From Liolophura sinensis (Eukaryota; Mollusca; Polyplacophora; Chitonida; Chitonidae), in NCBI RefSeq assembly GCF_032854445.1, contig NC_088298.1:15117504-15181503 (forward strand): DNA of 64,000 nt, read 5' to 3'. The notes beneath the pieces are model-generated. The model saw nothing but the letters and a program-made list of their open reading frames with translations. It was not told where the DNA came from and searched no databases. Below, piece after piece: positions 1 to 12,226 of this stretch; positions within the stretch are counted from its first letter, which is position 1, and each line of letters opens with the position of its first letter. A program made the translations under genes and the position numbers.

Positions 1-770
1 ACTGACATGATTTAGTGACTTACAGAAGTCACTATACAAACAGAGCATTTGTTTATTAGAATGATGTAGGATAAAGTACCGAGACAGACAAGCGCTGGGG
101 CCCTTTGACCTTTGAAGGGTTAGAAACTCACAATCGGGTCCAATAAATCCCGTCGGGTCAGGGACTTCCAGATAAGATCCCCTGCTGATGTATCTGTGGT
201 CCTACAAACCCAGACTCCACTGTCCCAATCAATGACAGCAAAGTGCGAACAGAAAAACCCCCGATAACTGCTGGTGTCAGATATTTAAGACTGGCTATGT
301 CTGGCATGTCTGTCGTTATGGAAACGACAAGAGTTTTTATGTCGCAACCAATCATTCTCGACCGCTTTTGAGGTGTCACACGGTGGCGTCAAAAAGTTAG
401 AGGCATGTAACTGCCATATAATTCAATAAAGTGGTTACCTGTACCTTCTTGAGCCGGGGAGAGATGTCCAGTAAGGCAATCACAGATCAATAAAACATGC
501 TCAGTTTATTATTTGATTTGCTGTTGAATGCATAATTCAAGAACTTTCCACTAACATGCACAAGGACATATGGTTGTCAGTTTTATGGAAAAAGAAAACA
601 GTGTAACTAGATTAAACCGCCAACCTACAGAAGCAAATTACGTAACCCATGCGAACACAGTTCAACACATCTGTACAATAAATTACCTTAAAATCAGCCA
701 TAACGAAGTAAAACTACTCAAGAGATTCTTAACACTCTGAGAAAGGCGTTTTTAGGTTTACTGTCCTACT
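1..770. other. Unassigned non-coding DNA
   Basis: No gene or repeat is recognised here. A 73-codon open frame on the minus strand (158-379) has no motif I recognise and no flanking splice signals that would make it an exon. Confidence 0.5.
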
Positions 771-952
771 GGATTTTTGAAACATTTTGAGAGAACTATG
801 CAGTGTAGAGAAATAATCTGCACAGTTTTATGAAGTTTGCATCTTTAATGAAACAAACAAATCATTTTAGTATCATTTTCATAATAATTCCATGCATAAA
901 TTCCACTGAAAAAAGTGCTTTAGTGGTTAAAAAGGTCAATTGAAGTGTGTAC
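771..952 (-). repeat. Interspersed repeat 'B', copy 1
   Basis: This stretch is clearly similar to 35824-36005. Shared blocks are a TTTTGAAACATT start, GAGAAATAATCT, the segment reading TATGAAG then TTGCATCTTTA, and an end rich in GTCAAAAAG-like sequence. The block TGCATAAATTCCACTGAAA also resembles MITE family A, so B may be a diverged relative of A. No coding potential. Confidence 0.6.
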
Positions 953-2986
953 ATGTCAAAGTGGTCAGGTCTGTCGAACTGTTTGAGGTCACCTGCTTTA
1001 TATGTTCATCTAGAATACAGATAGATTTTTTCCCCAGTTAAATGATGCACTGGGGGTAAAAAAAAATGGGCAAACATACTTGCAGTTGTAAATTTACTGC
1101 CACAGAGAGGCTAACATCAAATACATCACTGGCACAAATGCACCCATTCATTATACCGAAAAGGCAACAGCTTTTCTATGAAAAATGCACCGTGTCCTTT
1201 CCTGTTTTTGTTTCTCAGACTTAAAAGCTCTGCCAAATCCTAAACAGTGAGCTCAGAAAGTGCACTTGAGTTGCAGCTGTCATGAAATGCAGATCTGACA
1301 TCTACCTGCACACAAGTACATGTAGGAATTCTTGCCACTTAAATGAGGAGTTAACACTGGAAAATTAGATGTCAAAGGCCGAAGTTCACAAGGTTTAAAC
1401 ATGTGGGAGACGCAAAAAGTCAAACTTGTAACTAGGACGGAGCCCGAACCATTCTTGGCACTGATGAGAAGCAGACAAATAAAAGACGTTTGCAAGTACA
1501 TGAAAACCTACTTTCACCAGAAAAAAAGCATGTTGAAATATATGTACCATGTACGTGTAATTACTTGCATGTTCCTGTCCCTTGCTGTAAATTGTCATGC
1601 ACACGGAATTTGACTAGAACTTCAACTACTCCAACTTTTTGTACATTCTCAATGTCTGTGATCTCCCTCTGATACATTATATTCCCGCTGTACTCATCCT
1701 AAATACATTATGGGATAGGCCTAGAACTGATTGTATTTTACTTAGTTATTCTGTCAGTGTACAGTGGGACTGGGGTGTGTGTCATTGTCTGATGTCTTCA
1801 GCATGGTATTTTAGTGAGGCAGCCCAATGAATATGTTAGTATCCAGGGAGAGGCGACAGCAATTTAATTTTGTGTTTTACAAGCAAGTTGGTATTAAAAA
1901 AAATCCAAAAACAAAAAAAAAAAATGAATAAATAAAACTTGAAATTTCTATGATTATGAGCTTTCCAATCAGGTGAATATATCTCAAACAGGAAAAATAG
2001 CCAGAGCACTTAGGTAGTCAAATTTTTGACATCCTTTCCTTTCATATTCAAAATGGACAACTGTCATAACAAGATACAAGATGACATGTCATTTTGAGGG
2101 ATGTCTCCGATACTGCAAATTTTGACTTGATTTATAAAATAGATTAACATCTACATATGCAAAGCAGACTACATGTGCATGCATGTTCCCCCCAAGTGTT
2201 CTATTTACCTCTTTTCTGTATAACATTTTTTCAAACTAAAGCAAATATGGTGTCTGCACCATGTCACAACCACCAGATGAATACCAGAACAGCTAAAACT
2301 TATGGTATTGCCATAAAAAATTTAGTCATTTGGAAATTTTCACTTCAAAGCAATACATTCTTCTTCTTTTTTTTTTTTCAAAACTGTTTTATCCAAACTG
2401 CTTTCCTATTATCTCCACCTTTCATCCATTCTGTTTACCACCTTTTGTTCTGTTTTTTTCTCACACAGTCACAGAAGGGACTCTTGCCAGGTCTCGGCCA
2501 TTCTTCTGTCTGAGCGCAGCGATTACCGCCACCACTGTGGTCTTTCTGGCGTCTTAATTCACCCTGGGACCATTACATAAACCTGGGTACCAGCCGCTGC
2601 TTTTTATGCCCCATCCTTCAGAATTAGATTTCAACACAACTGTGGCCTACTTCCTGTGAAAATTTCCCCTGCATAAGAAGGTCTTTTTTCACCACCAGAT
2701 TCTGTCTTCTGTTATCTAAACTACACCAACAGCTGAGGACTCAAAGCTGTTAATGATGACAAGAGGATCTCTTTCTACAGTAGCACATTAACAAATAGTC
2801 TGTGACAGCTTTGGGTCAAGGTCAAGCCCTAGCCACAAAAGAGCTAACAGATGGTAGGGTGGTAAGAACAAGAATATTCAGTCACCAAAAATAAGCATTT
2901 AGGGTTATCAAAGTTCTTGCCTGATGTACAGGTAGGAGACACATGGATGCAAAACTTCAGTTCAATATACACAGTGCCATGTACTT
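953..2986. other. Unassigned non-coding DNA
   Basis: No gene or known repeat is recognised. A-rich runs near 1896-1925 and a T run near 2365-2378 create low-complexity open frames; the 118-codon frame at 2157-2513 runs through the T tract (a phenylalanine run) and is not credible as a protein. Confidence 0.5.
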
Positions 2987-3320
2987 GAGTGAGTGAGTGA
3001 GTGAGTGATTGGGGTTTAATGTTGTGCTTAAGAATTTTTCAGTCATGTGACAACGAAGGAATCCTTAGAGTGCATGTGATGTGCCTCCTTGTTGCAGGAC
3101 GGATTTCCACCGCTCTTTTATCTAGTGCTGCTTCACTGAGATGCCTTTCTGAAGGCAAGTAAGCCACCCTGCCTGAGCCATTATACAGATACGAGTCAAC
3201 AAATCATTCCACTATCACCTTCATGCTGAGCCCCAAGCGAGGAAGTCACTTCCTCTTTTAAGGTTTTAGGTGTGACTCGACCCAGGATCGACCCTGGAAC
3301 TACCGCTCCCGATGCGGACA
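2987..3320 (-). mobile_element. SINE-2 (tRNA-derived), nearly complete
   Basis: Read on the minus strand, the element has the SINE-2 body with the CTCAGTGAAGCAGCACTAGA block, then the GGACGGATT / AGGAGGCACAT region and the 3' end preceding an (ACTC)n tail, seen on the plus strand as GAGTGAGTGAGTGAG at 2987-3006. The tRNA-like head is cut short: the sequence matches as far as the segment reading GATCCAGGGTC-like on the minus strand and is lost around 3320, so the A box is missing. Non-autonomous retroelement mobilised by a LINE. Confidence 0.85.
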
Positions 3321-5104
3321 CAATGTACATATACCTTAATAAACATTCTACATCTAATACATAAAGGCTATACGAAGATCAGGAATTTTCGTAATTTATA
3401 ATGATTAACACACAAGCAGCATTAACGCTGAAAACATTCCCTTCTCTAACTGTGGGTTGTATGCAAAACATGAACTCAATCATGCAGTACTTTTTGAGAT
3501 ACCACCCTTAACATTGAATCCAATACAAAAGGCAGTATATAAGTCATACATTTTGTAATTTACAGTCATGAATATGCAAAAGGGGCAAAAACAATGGAAC
3601 ATACCCCTTGTGCTATTGTGTTTTAAGTGTGTGCAAAACATTAGCTTCGTCATGCAGTACTGTTTGAGGTACAGCCCTTAACACTGCTTCAGCTGAGCTT
3701 TGCCCACACTCAAGGCATAACATAAGCTATGCCTGTGCTTCAAGCTAAAAACACCATACACCGACTCAAAGATTTCCATTTCCCCTTATTTCTACTTATG
3801 AAGTTTGTTTATCACACTGGTGGACAGGTATCAAAGTTCCCTATTAAGTGACAGGATTATCAGTCTGTGATCAGGTGACTTTTCACAAATGTTTAGTGCC
3901 CTTCATTAAGTCAACCACGCAGACAGATTTGATTGGATAAAAGGATAATTAATTAACAAGAAAAAAGACAAAAAAAAGAACAACTCCTTAGCTAACAGAA
4001 GCACTCCTTAGAAGTTTGATGAAACAAAAACAACCATCAGACTGTTCAGTATGCCATACAGGTACATGTGCACATAGCAGATGGACAGGTAAGTTTATAC
4101 GAAGATCGTTAGTTAAGGAGACTTAAGGAGTGTTCAGCCATTGGGAGAAATAAGGGACCATCTTCACTTCACAAATCTTTCATAATATGCTGATCAGTTT
4201 ATATGTGTAGATATATGGACATTTTCACGTGGAAAGATTAAGTTATTTACAAATGGTCCCTTACCTGATTGCTCTTTTAAACAGGTGTGGATGTTGGCTA
4301 ATGCCAATACCACATGACTTGTCAGACTGCTTCAAAAATATCCACTACTTAACCAGTAGTTGACAGATTTCTCCGTGAAAGAAAAACATGTGACACTTGC
4401 GAGCCAACAAAACAAACCAATAAGCAAAAAACATGTAAGAACACAATTATTTACATCTAATATTAAACCCAAAAGATTTTTCATGTGAATCAAAAGTAAA
4501 ATCTATATTTCTCGACTATACAAACAATGTTATAAAAAAACAATGCTTTTACATTTACAGATATAAAATGTAAGTTCATTATACAGCTTATCAGGAACTT
4601 AATTACTTTTGTCCTAAAGTCTCATGATTAAGAAAAAAAAATCAAGGTGAAAATCTGAGGCAGTCTTTGGGTACATGAAGGTAATACAGCCTGGGTTGAT
4701 GACTGCCACTTTAAATAGGGCAACATGTCACTTGTCTTAAGGCCAGTTACCTGAGCCTGATCTAAACGATGGGCCTCTTACTTGGACAAGGTCACGTATC
4801 ATTGTTTTTAAGGGAAACAAACGCAAAATAGCCTAGAGGTGAACAAGTTGGACCAGCTCATAGAGAAGAGATGTCAGAAGAGTACTAGCATTTCAATTTT
4901 TCTTTGTTTTCTGTATGCCTGGTTCAATGTAATACCCGCTTTTGGGCTCAAAGTATTGCGTAAAGCAAGCACTTAAAATTGAAAGGCTCACAGATGAAAT
5001 TAATTGAACATGTACCCAGTAATTTACCACAAGACCTTTTCACTTTTTGTACATTTAAGCGACTAAATCAATAATCAACTACATGCACATGTGTTTTAAT
5101 ATTT
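3321..5104. other. Unassigned DNA with one diverged local duplication
   Basis: The only structure I see is a diverged repeat of about 60 bp present twice, near 3455-3518 and 3625-3690. Shared blocks are GCAAAACAT, TCATGCAGTACT, TTTGAG and CCCTTAACA. The rest shows no gene or recognised element. Confidence 0.45.
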
Positions 5105-5300
5105 ATTTGATTGGTTTTTAGGATGGTTAGGGTGCTAGCGAGGCATAATGACCTTAGAGCCTTGCAACAATGCGACTGCTATGAGATCAAGCCCAGCTTT
5201 CTGGTCATACGTGGAAACGTGGGGAAAATTTGCAACATGAGGATGCATGGTTGTGGGTTTCCTCCTGGTGGGGCTCTGCTCCACTTCCTCACAACATAAT
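5105..5300 (+). mobile_element. SINE-1, old diverged copy
   Basis: Recognisable blocks in order: GGTTAGGGTGCTAGCGAGGC, CATAATGACC, CAATGCGACTGCTATGAG, TCAAGCCCAG, TACGTGG, GGTTGTGGGTTTCC. The order follows the SINE-1 consensus (head, B-box region, central domain), but many substitutions and small deletions are present. The A-box start and the AAATAAAT tail are not clear. Confidence 0.7.
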
Positions 5301-5511
5301 AATAATATACATGAACATTTCAAAATGTTTAAGCAGCTTCAGGACTTAATTACCGACTAATTTACTATGCTAACTATTTAATTGGTGTTTTGCCCAGCAC
5401 TCCAAGAATTTTTTACAAACAGGTTCAGGTACAGTGTTGTAAATGTAAATGTCTGTCCTCTGTGTAAGCTTTACAGGTACAGGTAGATGAAAATGACCTT
5501 TTAACATTTAC

Positions 5512-5705
5512 ATTATTTATTTATTTATTTATTTATGCCCAATGTTTCATATATACATGCACGACACCAGCCAGGGTTATTGTGGGAGGAAACTGAACAG
5601 AGCCCTTCCTTCCAACATATGACTGGACATAAAGCCAACATGAGCTGGATTTGAACTCCCAGCCACCGGCTTCTGATAATATGTCTTCTGTACAGCTCCA
5701 TGCTC
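5512..5705 (-). mobile_element. SINE-1-like element, very old
   Basis: The plus strand starts with a (TTTA)n tail at 5515-5536, followed by GTGGGAGGAAACTGAACAGAGCCC and later GAGCTGGATTTGAACTCCCAG, the expected order of a minus-strand SINE-1 or a close relative. The tRNA-like head differs from other copies here, so it may be a separate subfamily. Confidence 0.55.
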
Positions 5706-6317
5706 CAAGTTAAAAAAATAAGAATACAGACAACTGAAGACTCAAACAAGCAATAAAAATAACAGAGGGGTAAAAGTATCACAGCAGAAGCCTCCAAACT
5801 GTTCATTTTCATCGTCTACTTTGGAGGTTTCATCCCGATAACCAGAGCGCAAACATTCCACTAGCCAATGGAAGAACGAGCATAAACTCCCACTGGTCTG
5901 CTTGGATTAGCCATTAACATTGCTGTCAGGATGAGAAAGTGGACGAAAAATGCTCACGGGAATTTACTGCTGGGGAAAACTTTTTTACGATGTGACAAAA
6001 TTCAATACAACTTTCTGCTGTTTTTACCCCCCACATAGAAGAAAATACCGTTAAATGTGTCAAAGCTGACACGAAGTTTCCATTTCAATTACATGAAAAA
6101 GTTTGTTTCGATCGTGTCTCAGAGATGTTTTTAGCTATGAAGTACATATAATGGGAGAAGCAAATTTAGAGTTCAATGAGCATGATATGGTTATGATAAC
6201 TTGTGTAAATGTATACTTATCAAATGGAAAAAATGTCATAGTACATTAACTTCATGAACATGTAGAAATTATTAAATATTAAAAATCAACCTGAATTCTG
6301 CTTCTTCATTTAATTTG
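5706..6317. other. Unassigned non-coding DNA
   Basis: Nothing recognised: no long frame, no tandem structure and no clear match to the window's repeat families. Confidence 0.45.
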
Positions 6318-6590
6318 GCAAACCAAAATTTTCACGTATACAGCAACTTTCAGTCGAATCTATGCACCCGCTTACGTTATTCATCATGTTCATATGTTTG
6401 CAAGATGTTTTTTTCAGGCACATCCTGAGGGCATTACTCTGTGTACAACGATAAACATATACTTGTTGTGAAACCTTGGAATTGGTCAACCCAACCAATG
6501 TAGTTTTGAATCCGAACCCAAATAACGTACAAAGGTGCATAAATTCCACTGAAAGTTACTCTATATGTGAAAATGTTGAGAAACTAGGGT
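6318..6590 (-). mobile_element. MITE family A, compound copy
   Basis: A near-complete family A copy lies at about 6383-6590 in minus orientation (TTTGCAAGATG, CCTGAGGGCATTACTCTGTG, CAACCAATGTAGTTTTG, TGCATAAATTCCACTGAAAG, TGTGAAAATGTTGAG). It is preceded at 6323-6368 by a fragment of the opposite element end in plus orientation (TTTCACGTATACAGCAACTTTCAG). The result is an element with an extra inverted end, similar to the arrangement near 18.7-19.1 kb. Confidence 0.7.
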
Positions 6591-8622
6591 ATGCCAAATT
6601 ATATGTAAATCAAGATGCAGAATATCTCCCTTTGCAAATGAAGGAATCTGGACAGCCATTTCTTTACGAAACGAACTTCCTGGAGAATGCGTCACGTGTG
6701 GAAACTTAAGGTTTGAAAACTAATGATTTTGATTATGATTTTGCTACATGTACAATACCTTATACATGAAAATACTGCGCTTCATCTAAATTTTAGCTTT
6801 TGTCAAGCAACACCTTCTCTTTGATGCGCACTGATTCATTCATCCACCTTAAGAAAGGTTATTTGAAGATCTTTTGCTCCGTTTGATTAGACTCTTATCA
6901 GAAAAACTTAAGCCTTAACCTCAAAAGCATGATTTTAAAGCTTCTGAAAGCGCGTTCAAACAGGCCAAACTCTAGGTGAAATACACTACACGTACATGTA
7001 AATTCCCCAGAGGATGAGATCATGCATTACGTAGCGACTTACAACAGGTGAGTTTGCTCAGGTGAGTTCTCACAGGCACGTTGTCATTAATCACTATTCT
7101 TGTTCATGCCACTCAGGTACGCAAGTAAATCCCAACACAGGTAACAGTATACCATAACTGCAATATTATTAATATCACAGGTACAGCTGGTGCATCAGAC
7201 CTTTTAATGGAATAAATGGGGCAGTACTGACATTTCATTACCCTTCCGCTATTTCACTTGCATAAATCTTGATTAGATGTAGCTTTAACCTCTTTAACGT
7301 ACATGTCTCACCTGTGTTATGTTATGCGATATTAAAGTTACACCTTCGTAAATCTTTGGCCCCAGGGACAGTATCTTACATCAATATGGACTTAAATGTT
7401 AATACTGCACCTGTATTACTGTGATTTAATATCAATAGTTTAAGAAACATGGCAAAGCCAGAAAAACTTTTCCGTGTCTAAATACCTGAGAGCCCCTTTT
7501 GATATGTTGCAAACCGCAAATGACTCATGCCCACGTAGACATCAATAAACTTCATGGATGTGAAATTTGATACACCACAGGGGTTTCCACATTACACATC
7601 TTTTGTAGCACAAAGTAGTGTCATATAAGAACTATAGTTAGACGAGATTTAGAAAACTGACATCCAGGGACGCTGCTTTCAGTTGCAATGGCCACACCTT
7701 TTTCCGTGACAGTTGGAACAGAACAGAGAAAGTATCCATGCTGACACGTGAAGAAAGTTCTGATGCCTGAATACACACCTTGATGGCCAACCCAGTATAA
7801 ATACAATACCCGATAACCTTACTGACACTTTGTAAATCTGCAGGGTAAAACTGACATGAGTCATGACACACCTGAGACAAAGACAGCCTTAAATACAGGT
7901 GAAAATTCCTCTGTTGCAACAAAAGACGCCAAGTCAGCTGTGATTTTTGAAAACTCACGGCATCAGGTATTTTTCAGATTGATGCTCTGCAAATATTTTC
8001 ATAGTTTTAATATTATAAGTCTTTATGTATAAACATCTTGTGAAATGTATACACACACAGTGTACAGATGTACAAAGTATGCACATGAACTTATCAGAAC
8101 ATGCACAGACATGCACAAGAGCATGGATGTATGTACCATGCATGTGTGCAACTAACCCACATAATGGTTGTAAAGAAAAACAGATCAATTTTCTGCATAA
8201 AAAAAAAAAATTTACAATCTAATGTCTTCTGGAACAAACTATTATGAGCAACTTTTAAAAACCACTGTAAAAACGTAAAAGTAAAATATATACGAAATAT
8301 TTTCCAAAAAAAAAAAAAAAGTACAAATACATAAAAAGGACTTAAAATATTTATTGATAACATACGCACAGGTGTGCTGGAATTTCATTTTACAACATCT
8401 ACGACCTGGCTTCTTTACATGCACTGTACACGCGCCTGAAAGGTTTTTGATACATTTCAAATCAACGAGCCACTGTGCCACTCTGGCGACGCCTCCACGC
8501 GAACAAAAGTCGTGGTGAAAGGGGGGGTTTACAACGCACAAGACCTTTTCTACATGAAATCTTTTTTATGCAGACAGGTCTAGTTCACATTTGGAGTACA
8601 AGAAAACCACAAATATGTAGGA
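6591..8622. other. Unassigned non-coding DNA
   Basis: No gene recognised. A 106-codon minus-strand frame (7638-7958) shows no motif, signal peptide or membrane pattern I can name. Several homopolymer A runs (8200-8212, 8308-8322) break the region up. Confidence 0.45.
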
Positions 8623-8646
8623 ATATACATATATATATATATATAT
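8623..8646. repeat. (TA)n microsatellite
   Basis: Uninterrupted alternating AT of about 24 bp. Confidence 0.9.
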
Positions 8647-9331
8647 GTAGAGCAGGGGCAACCCAGTGCTGTTCCCTGCTTTTTTTTTTCATCACTAGTG
8701 CATTCACAGACAGGTATTTCCATAGTAACGTGCTGCTAGAAAAGGGATTTATATTCAACTGGATTTCACCTTAAAATTCAAAGGAAAGAATCCATTTCCA
8801 AAGCAGCAAATAAAGGTTGTAAACTACATGTACGACTTTTGGTGTTAAAATCACAGTTTTTTCCAGCAGGATATCAGCCTACATTGTACCTTCCAAACAA
8901 CCCTTGGAAACACCTTTCTAAGACGAAAATAATCTAAGGTGAAATATATGTACTAAAAGCAAGTTAAATGTCTACATTTCCAGATGCAGATGTATGTGAA
9001 TCTTCATAAATATTATAAAACTTCAACAAAATAGTGTACAAATGAGAGTTTCCTTACAACTTATTATTTATTTGCAAATGGATATTTCCTGTGCACATCT
9101 AGCGTCAATTTTATTCTTTTAATAAGTTTACGTGTTAATTTTTTTTTTTTCTGTCTTTTTTTTTACTATTGAAAAATAATTTACTTCTTTGTACAGTGTT
9201 TATTTATTTGACTGGTCAGGCTTATGGGAGGAAGTGGGGGGTGGGGGTCATGAAAACAAGCAGGACCCCCCAAAAGAACCAAGGCTCTTTGCATTTTGTA
9301 CTTCACAAAAGTTATTAAAGCTTAAAGTACA
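8647..9331. other. Unassigned non-coding DNA
   Basis: AT-rich with T runs near 9139-9165. A short TTTATTTATTTGACTGG block at 9199-9216 could be the tail remnant of a minus-strand SINE, but nothing following it confirms this. Confidence 0.4.
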
Positions 9332-9603
9332 GGGGTCTCCGTGGCTCAGTTGGTTAGCGTGCTAGCACAGCGTAATGACCCAGGAGTCTCTCACCAATGC
9401 GGTCGCTGTGAGTTGAAGTCCAGCTCATGCTGGCTTCCTCTCCGGTCGTATGTGGGAAGGTCTGGCAGCAACCTGCGGATGGTCATGGGTTTCCCCTGGG
9501 CTGTGCCCGGTTTCTTACCACCATAATGCTGGTCGCCATCGTAGGAGTGAAATATTCTTGAGTATGGTGTAAAACACCAATCAAATAAATAAATAAATAA
9601 ATA
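9332..9603 (+). mobile_element. SINE-1 (tRNA-derived), full length
   Basis: The clearest complete plus-strand copy. The head carries an A-box-like TGGCTCAGTTGG and a B-box-like GAGTTGAAGTCC about 50-80 bp in, consistent with an internal pol III promoter derived from a tRNA. A central domain (GTGGGAAGGTCTGGCAGC, CTGCGGATGGTCATGGG, CACCATAATGCTGG) is followed by the 3' end GTGAAATATTCTTGAGTA and the tail AATCAAATAAATAAATAAAT. No protein is encoded; mobilisation would depend on a LINE recognising the 3' end. Confidence 0.93.
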
Positions 9604-9699
9604 TTATTAGTATACATGCGCATGTAGTAGGGGACGAAGTAGCACAATTTAGGGATTAAAATATTTTGATATCATCTTGCATGGAATCCAAAAAATAAT

Positions 9700-10190
9700 G
9701 CTAAAATATCCCAGGGGCCAGGGTTTCAAGAAAGAAATCGTCTTCAATCAAAGGTCACAAAAACTCCGGGGAAATCAAAACAGATACACGACCTTCTTCA
9801 AAACCTTGCAAAGGAAATTAACTGTTATTTTACTAAGCAGTTTGTTTCCCTTGAACAGCTTAGACACAATAACTATTCTTAAGTTTAAATTCCACCCACT
9901 TTTGTTTTCTTTTGCACCGTCAAATTCACAAACGCTATCAGAATATATAAAGGATAGAAATTTCATCCATTCTAATCAATATTTCTGTCATTTGGTGGAG
10001 GAATGTTGGAGACAATTTTGGAAGGATGAGAATTTTAAGAAAAAGTATAACACAGTCTCCCTTGAGTTTTTGTGACCTTTTTGGAAAACATAGATGATTT
10101 GTCTCTCCTCAGTTTAGAATTACTTTGGGAGTTTTAAATTTTGAGATACTCGCTTTGTATGCCATTATGAAAGTGTTGTTATTCCAGTGA
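9700..10190 (+). pseudogene. Possible LINE ORF2 C-terminal remnant
   Basis: A 132-codon frame (9677-10075) ends with residues resembling the tail of L1/Tx1-type LINE ORF2 proteins: a histidine-leucine, spaced cysteine, then FW arrangement (CHLVEECWRQFWKD). After a frameshift, the next stretch reads LGVLNFEILALYAIMKVLLF, similar in style to the hydrophobic lysine-containing end of such proteins. The reading frame is interrupted by a shift and a stop near 10072-10100. There is no RT domain and no neighbouring ORF. Family assignment rests on motif spacing only and could be chance. Confidence 0.35.
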
Positions 10191-10214
10191 CCATCAGATT
10201 TTAAGTACATGTGG

Positions 10215-11110
10215 AAGCTGGATGGGCTAAGCAGTTTGTCTGGTTGTTTGATTGACTGTCTGGCTGTTAGACTGCATGTCTGTTTGTTTGTCTGGTTGAT
10301 GGTTTGTTTGACTGTCTGGCTGTTAGACTGCATGTCTGATTATTTGTCTGGTTGTCAGACTGCATGTCTGACTGTTTGCCTGGTTGTTTGCCTGTTTGAC
10401 TGTCCGGCCATTGGACTGTATGTCTGGTTGTTTGCCTGTTTGACTGTCTGGCTGTTAGACTCCCTGTGCAATTGTCTGTCCGGTTGTTTGCCTATTTGAT
10501 GGTCTGGTTGTTAGACTGCATGTTTGAGAGCATGTATGGTTGGTTGTCTGTTTGACTGTCTGGCTGTTAGACTGCATGTCTGACTGTCTGGCTGCTACAC
10601 TGCATGTGTCAATATTTGTCAGCTTGTTTGTCTGTTAGACTGTCTGGCTGCTAGACTGCTTGTCTGACTGTTTGTCTGGTTGGTTGTCTTTTTGACTGTC
10701 TGGCTGTTAGAATGCATGTCTGACTATCTGGCTGCTACACTGCATGTGTCAATCTTTGTCTGCTTGTTTGTCTGTTAGACTGTCTGGCTGCTACACTGCA
10801 TGTCTGACTGCTTGTCTGGTTGTTAGACTGCATGTTTGACTGTCTGGTTGTTGGTTTGTTTGACTGTCTGGCTCTTACACTGCATGTCTGATTATTTGTT
10901 TGATTGTTTGCCTGTCTGACTGTCTGTCTCACTGTTTGTCAGAGCTTGACTGCATGTCTGGCTGTTTATCTTACTGCCTGCCTGGTTGGTTGTTTCTCTG
11001 GCTCTCTGTTTTATTGTGTGTGAATAAATTCTGACAGTTTGTTTGGTAGCATTGTTGATCTGACTATCTGCCTGACTGTATGTTTGTCTGCCTGTTTACC
11101 TGTCATTTGA
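10215..11110. repeat. TGTC-rich minisatellite, about 0.9 kb
   Basis: Long degenerate array built of 4-bp steps such as TGTC, TGAC, TGGC and TGGT. A higher-order pattern recurs: GACTGTCTGGCTGTTAGACT followed by GCATGTCTGACTG. The array abuts the possible LINE remnant on its left. Open frames on both strands here (96 and 65 codons) arise from the repeat and are not genes. Confidence 0.92.
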
Positions 11111-11969
11111 TCTGTCTGACAGTCTTACTTTTTTTCTCTCAACTGATCAACATCTCTAGCAAATGGAGACCGGATGGAAGTAAAATACAGGAATCAATGT
11201 TGAAAGTTTACCAGAGTTAAGTCTGACAGTAGTTTACTGGTGGTCAGTCTGCAGTGTGCCTAGCTGTAACGAGCCTGTGGAATGACAGTACCTAAACTGC
11301 CAATAGAATGGATTCGAAACACAACAAATATGAACTGCAAGTAAGTAGTGCAGAAAGACATTGCCAGAGGCCATCCACAAACTAGAGAGCAACTGGCATG
11401 CTATAAAGAGTATAGAAATGACGGTATCAAAGTTCTAAAACAAACAATTCAGAATACACAAGGCTGCTTTTATACACTGTTTTTTAATGCTTTGGGTTTA
11501 ATAAAATCACATGCAGCAAGATAAGACTGTTCATGGAATGAGGACGACGGTCTACTCTTGGGATTCCTGTGTTCGAAGAATTTAATTTCATTACAGGATT
11601 CATTTTTTTGACTGTCTTAAACTATAAAGTCAGTAACATGCAGTAAACCAGCCTTCTCATTGATTTTTTTTTCTTCCCCTGATTGAGCACCATACTCAAA
11701 ATCAGTCTCCTGGAATTACAGCATACCATGTCCACATCAAACTGTGAAACTGCCAATATTTCATCATAACAGCATACCTGGCTGAAAGCAGTCAGACTCT
11801 AAAGATTACATTCTTAATGCCATCTTAATGGACCTTTAAGAAGATTAACCGTGCCATTCCCAGTGTGCACTTAAACCCTGGTGATGGGCACAAGAGGATA
11901 GGTGCAGTTTCTTCTCATCAAGTTACCACCACAACTGTAAGTCAGCGGTCCTCTATCAGGGGGATTCCC
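11111..11969. other. Unassigned non-coding DNA
   Basis: Flanks the right side of the minisatellite. No repeat family, gene or clear regulatory element is recognised. Confidence 0.45.
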
Positions 11970-12035
11970 CCAGGACACCCCCCCCAGGACCCCCCCCAGG
12001 ACCCCCCCCCCCCCCCCCCCCCCCTTCACCACTTA
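11970..12035. repeat. Poly-C low-complexity tract
   Basis: Repeats of CCAGGACCCCCCC pass into an almost pure C run at 12002-12024. The proline-rich 96-codon frame crossing it (11865-12155) is a composition artefact. The C-rich strand could form an i-motif and the opposite strand a G-quadruplex. Confidence 0.85.
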
Positions 12036-12185
12036 ATCCCTGACATGGCTAGAATCCAGACCTTCCAGTTGCCGATGACTGACATCCCCAAGATTCCCCC
12101 CCCCCTCCACACCCATCTCCACCCGGCAGACCAAAGAGAAAAGAAAATTTGCTAATCAACTGAGAGAAGTTAGAAAGCTAATGTC

Positions 12186-12226
12186 AGCTGTCTGTCTGTC
12201 TGTCTGTCTTCCTGTCTGTCAGCTAT
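12186..12226. repeat. (GTCT)n microsatellite
   Basis: Interrupted TGTC repeats, similar in motif to the minisatellite 1-2 kb upstream. Confidence 0.85.

Noticed and set aside
158-379. 73-codon minus-strand frame that reads like globular protein
   Set aside because: No family recognised and no splice signals at its edges; length is within chance expectation for this base composition.
4080-4095. Plus-strand CAGGTAAGT as a third recursive splice candidate
   Set aside because: No pyrimidine tract precedes it (the upstream sequence is GCACATAGCAGATGGA), so it is at most a lone donor-like match.
9332-9420. tRNA-like sequence with A and B boxes
   Set aside because: It is the head of SINE-1: the acceptor stem does not close and the SINE body and tail follow. 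Same for the SINE-2 heads at 16600 and 25400.
11865-12155. Proline-rich 96-codon frame
   Set aside because: Translation of a poly-C tract; no other support.
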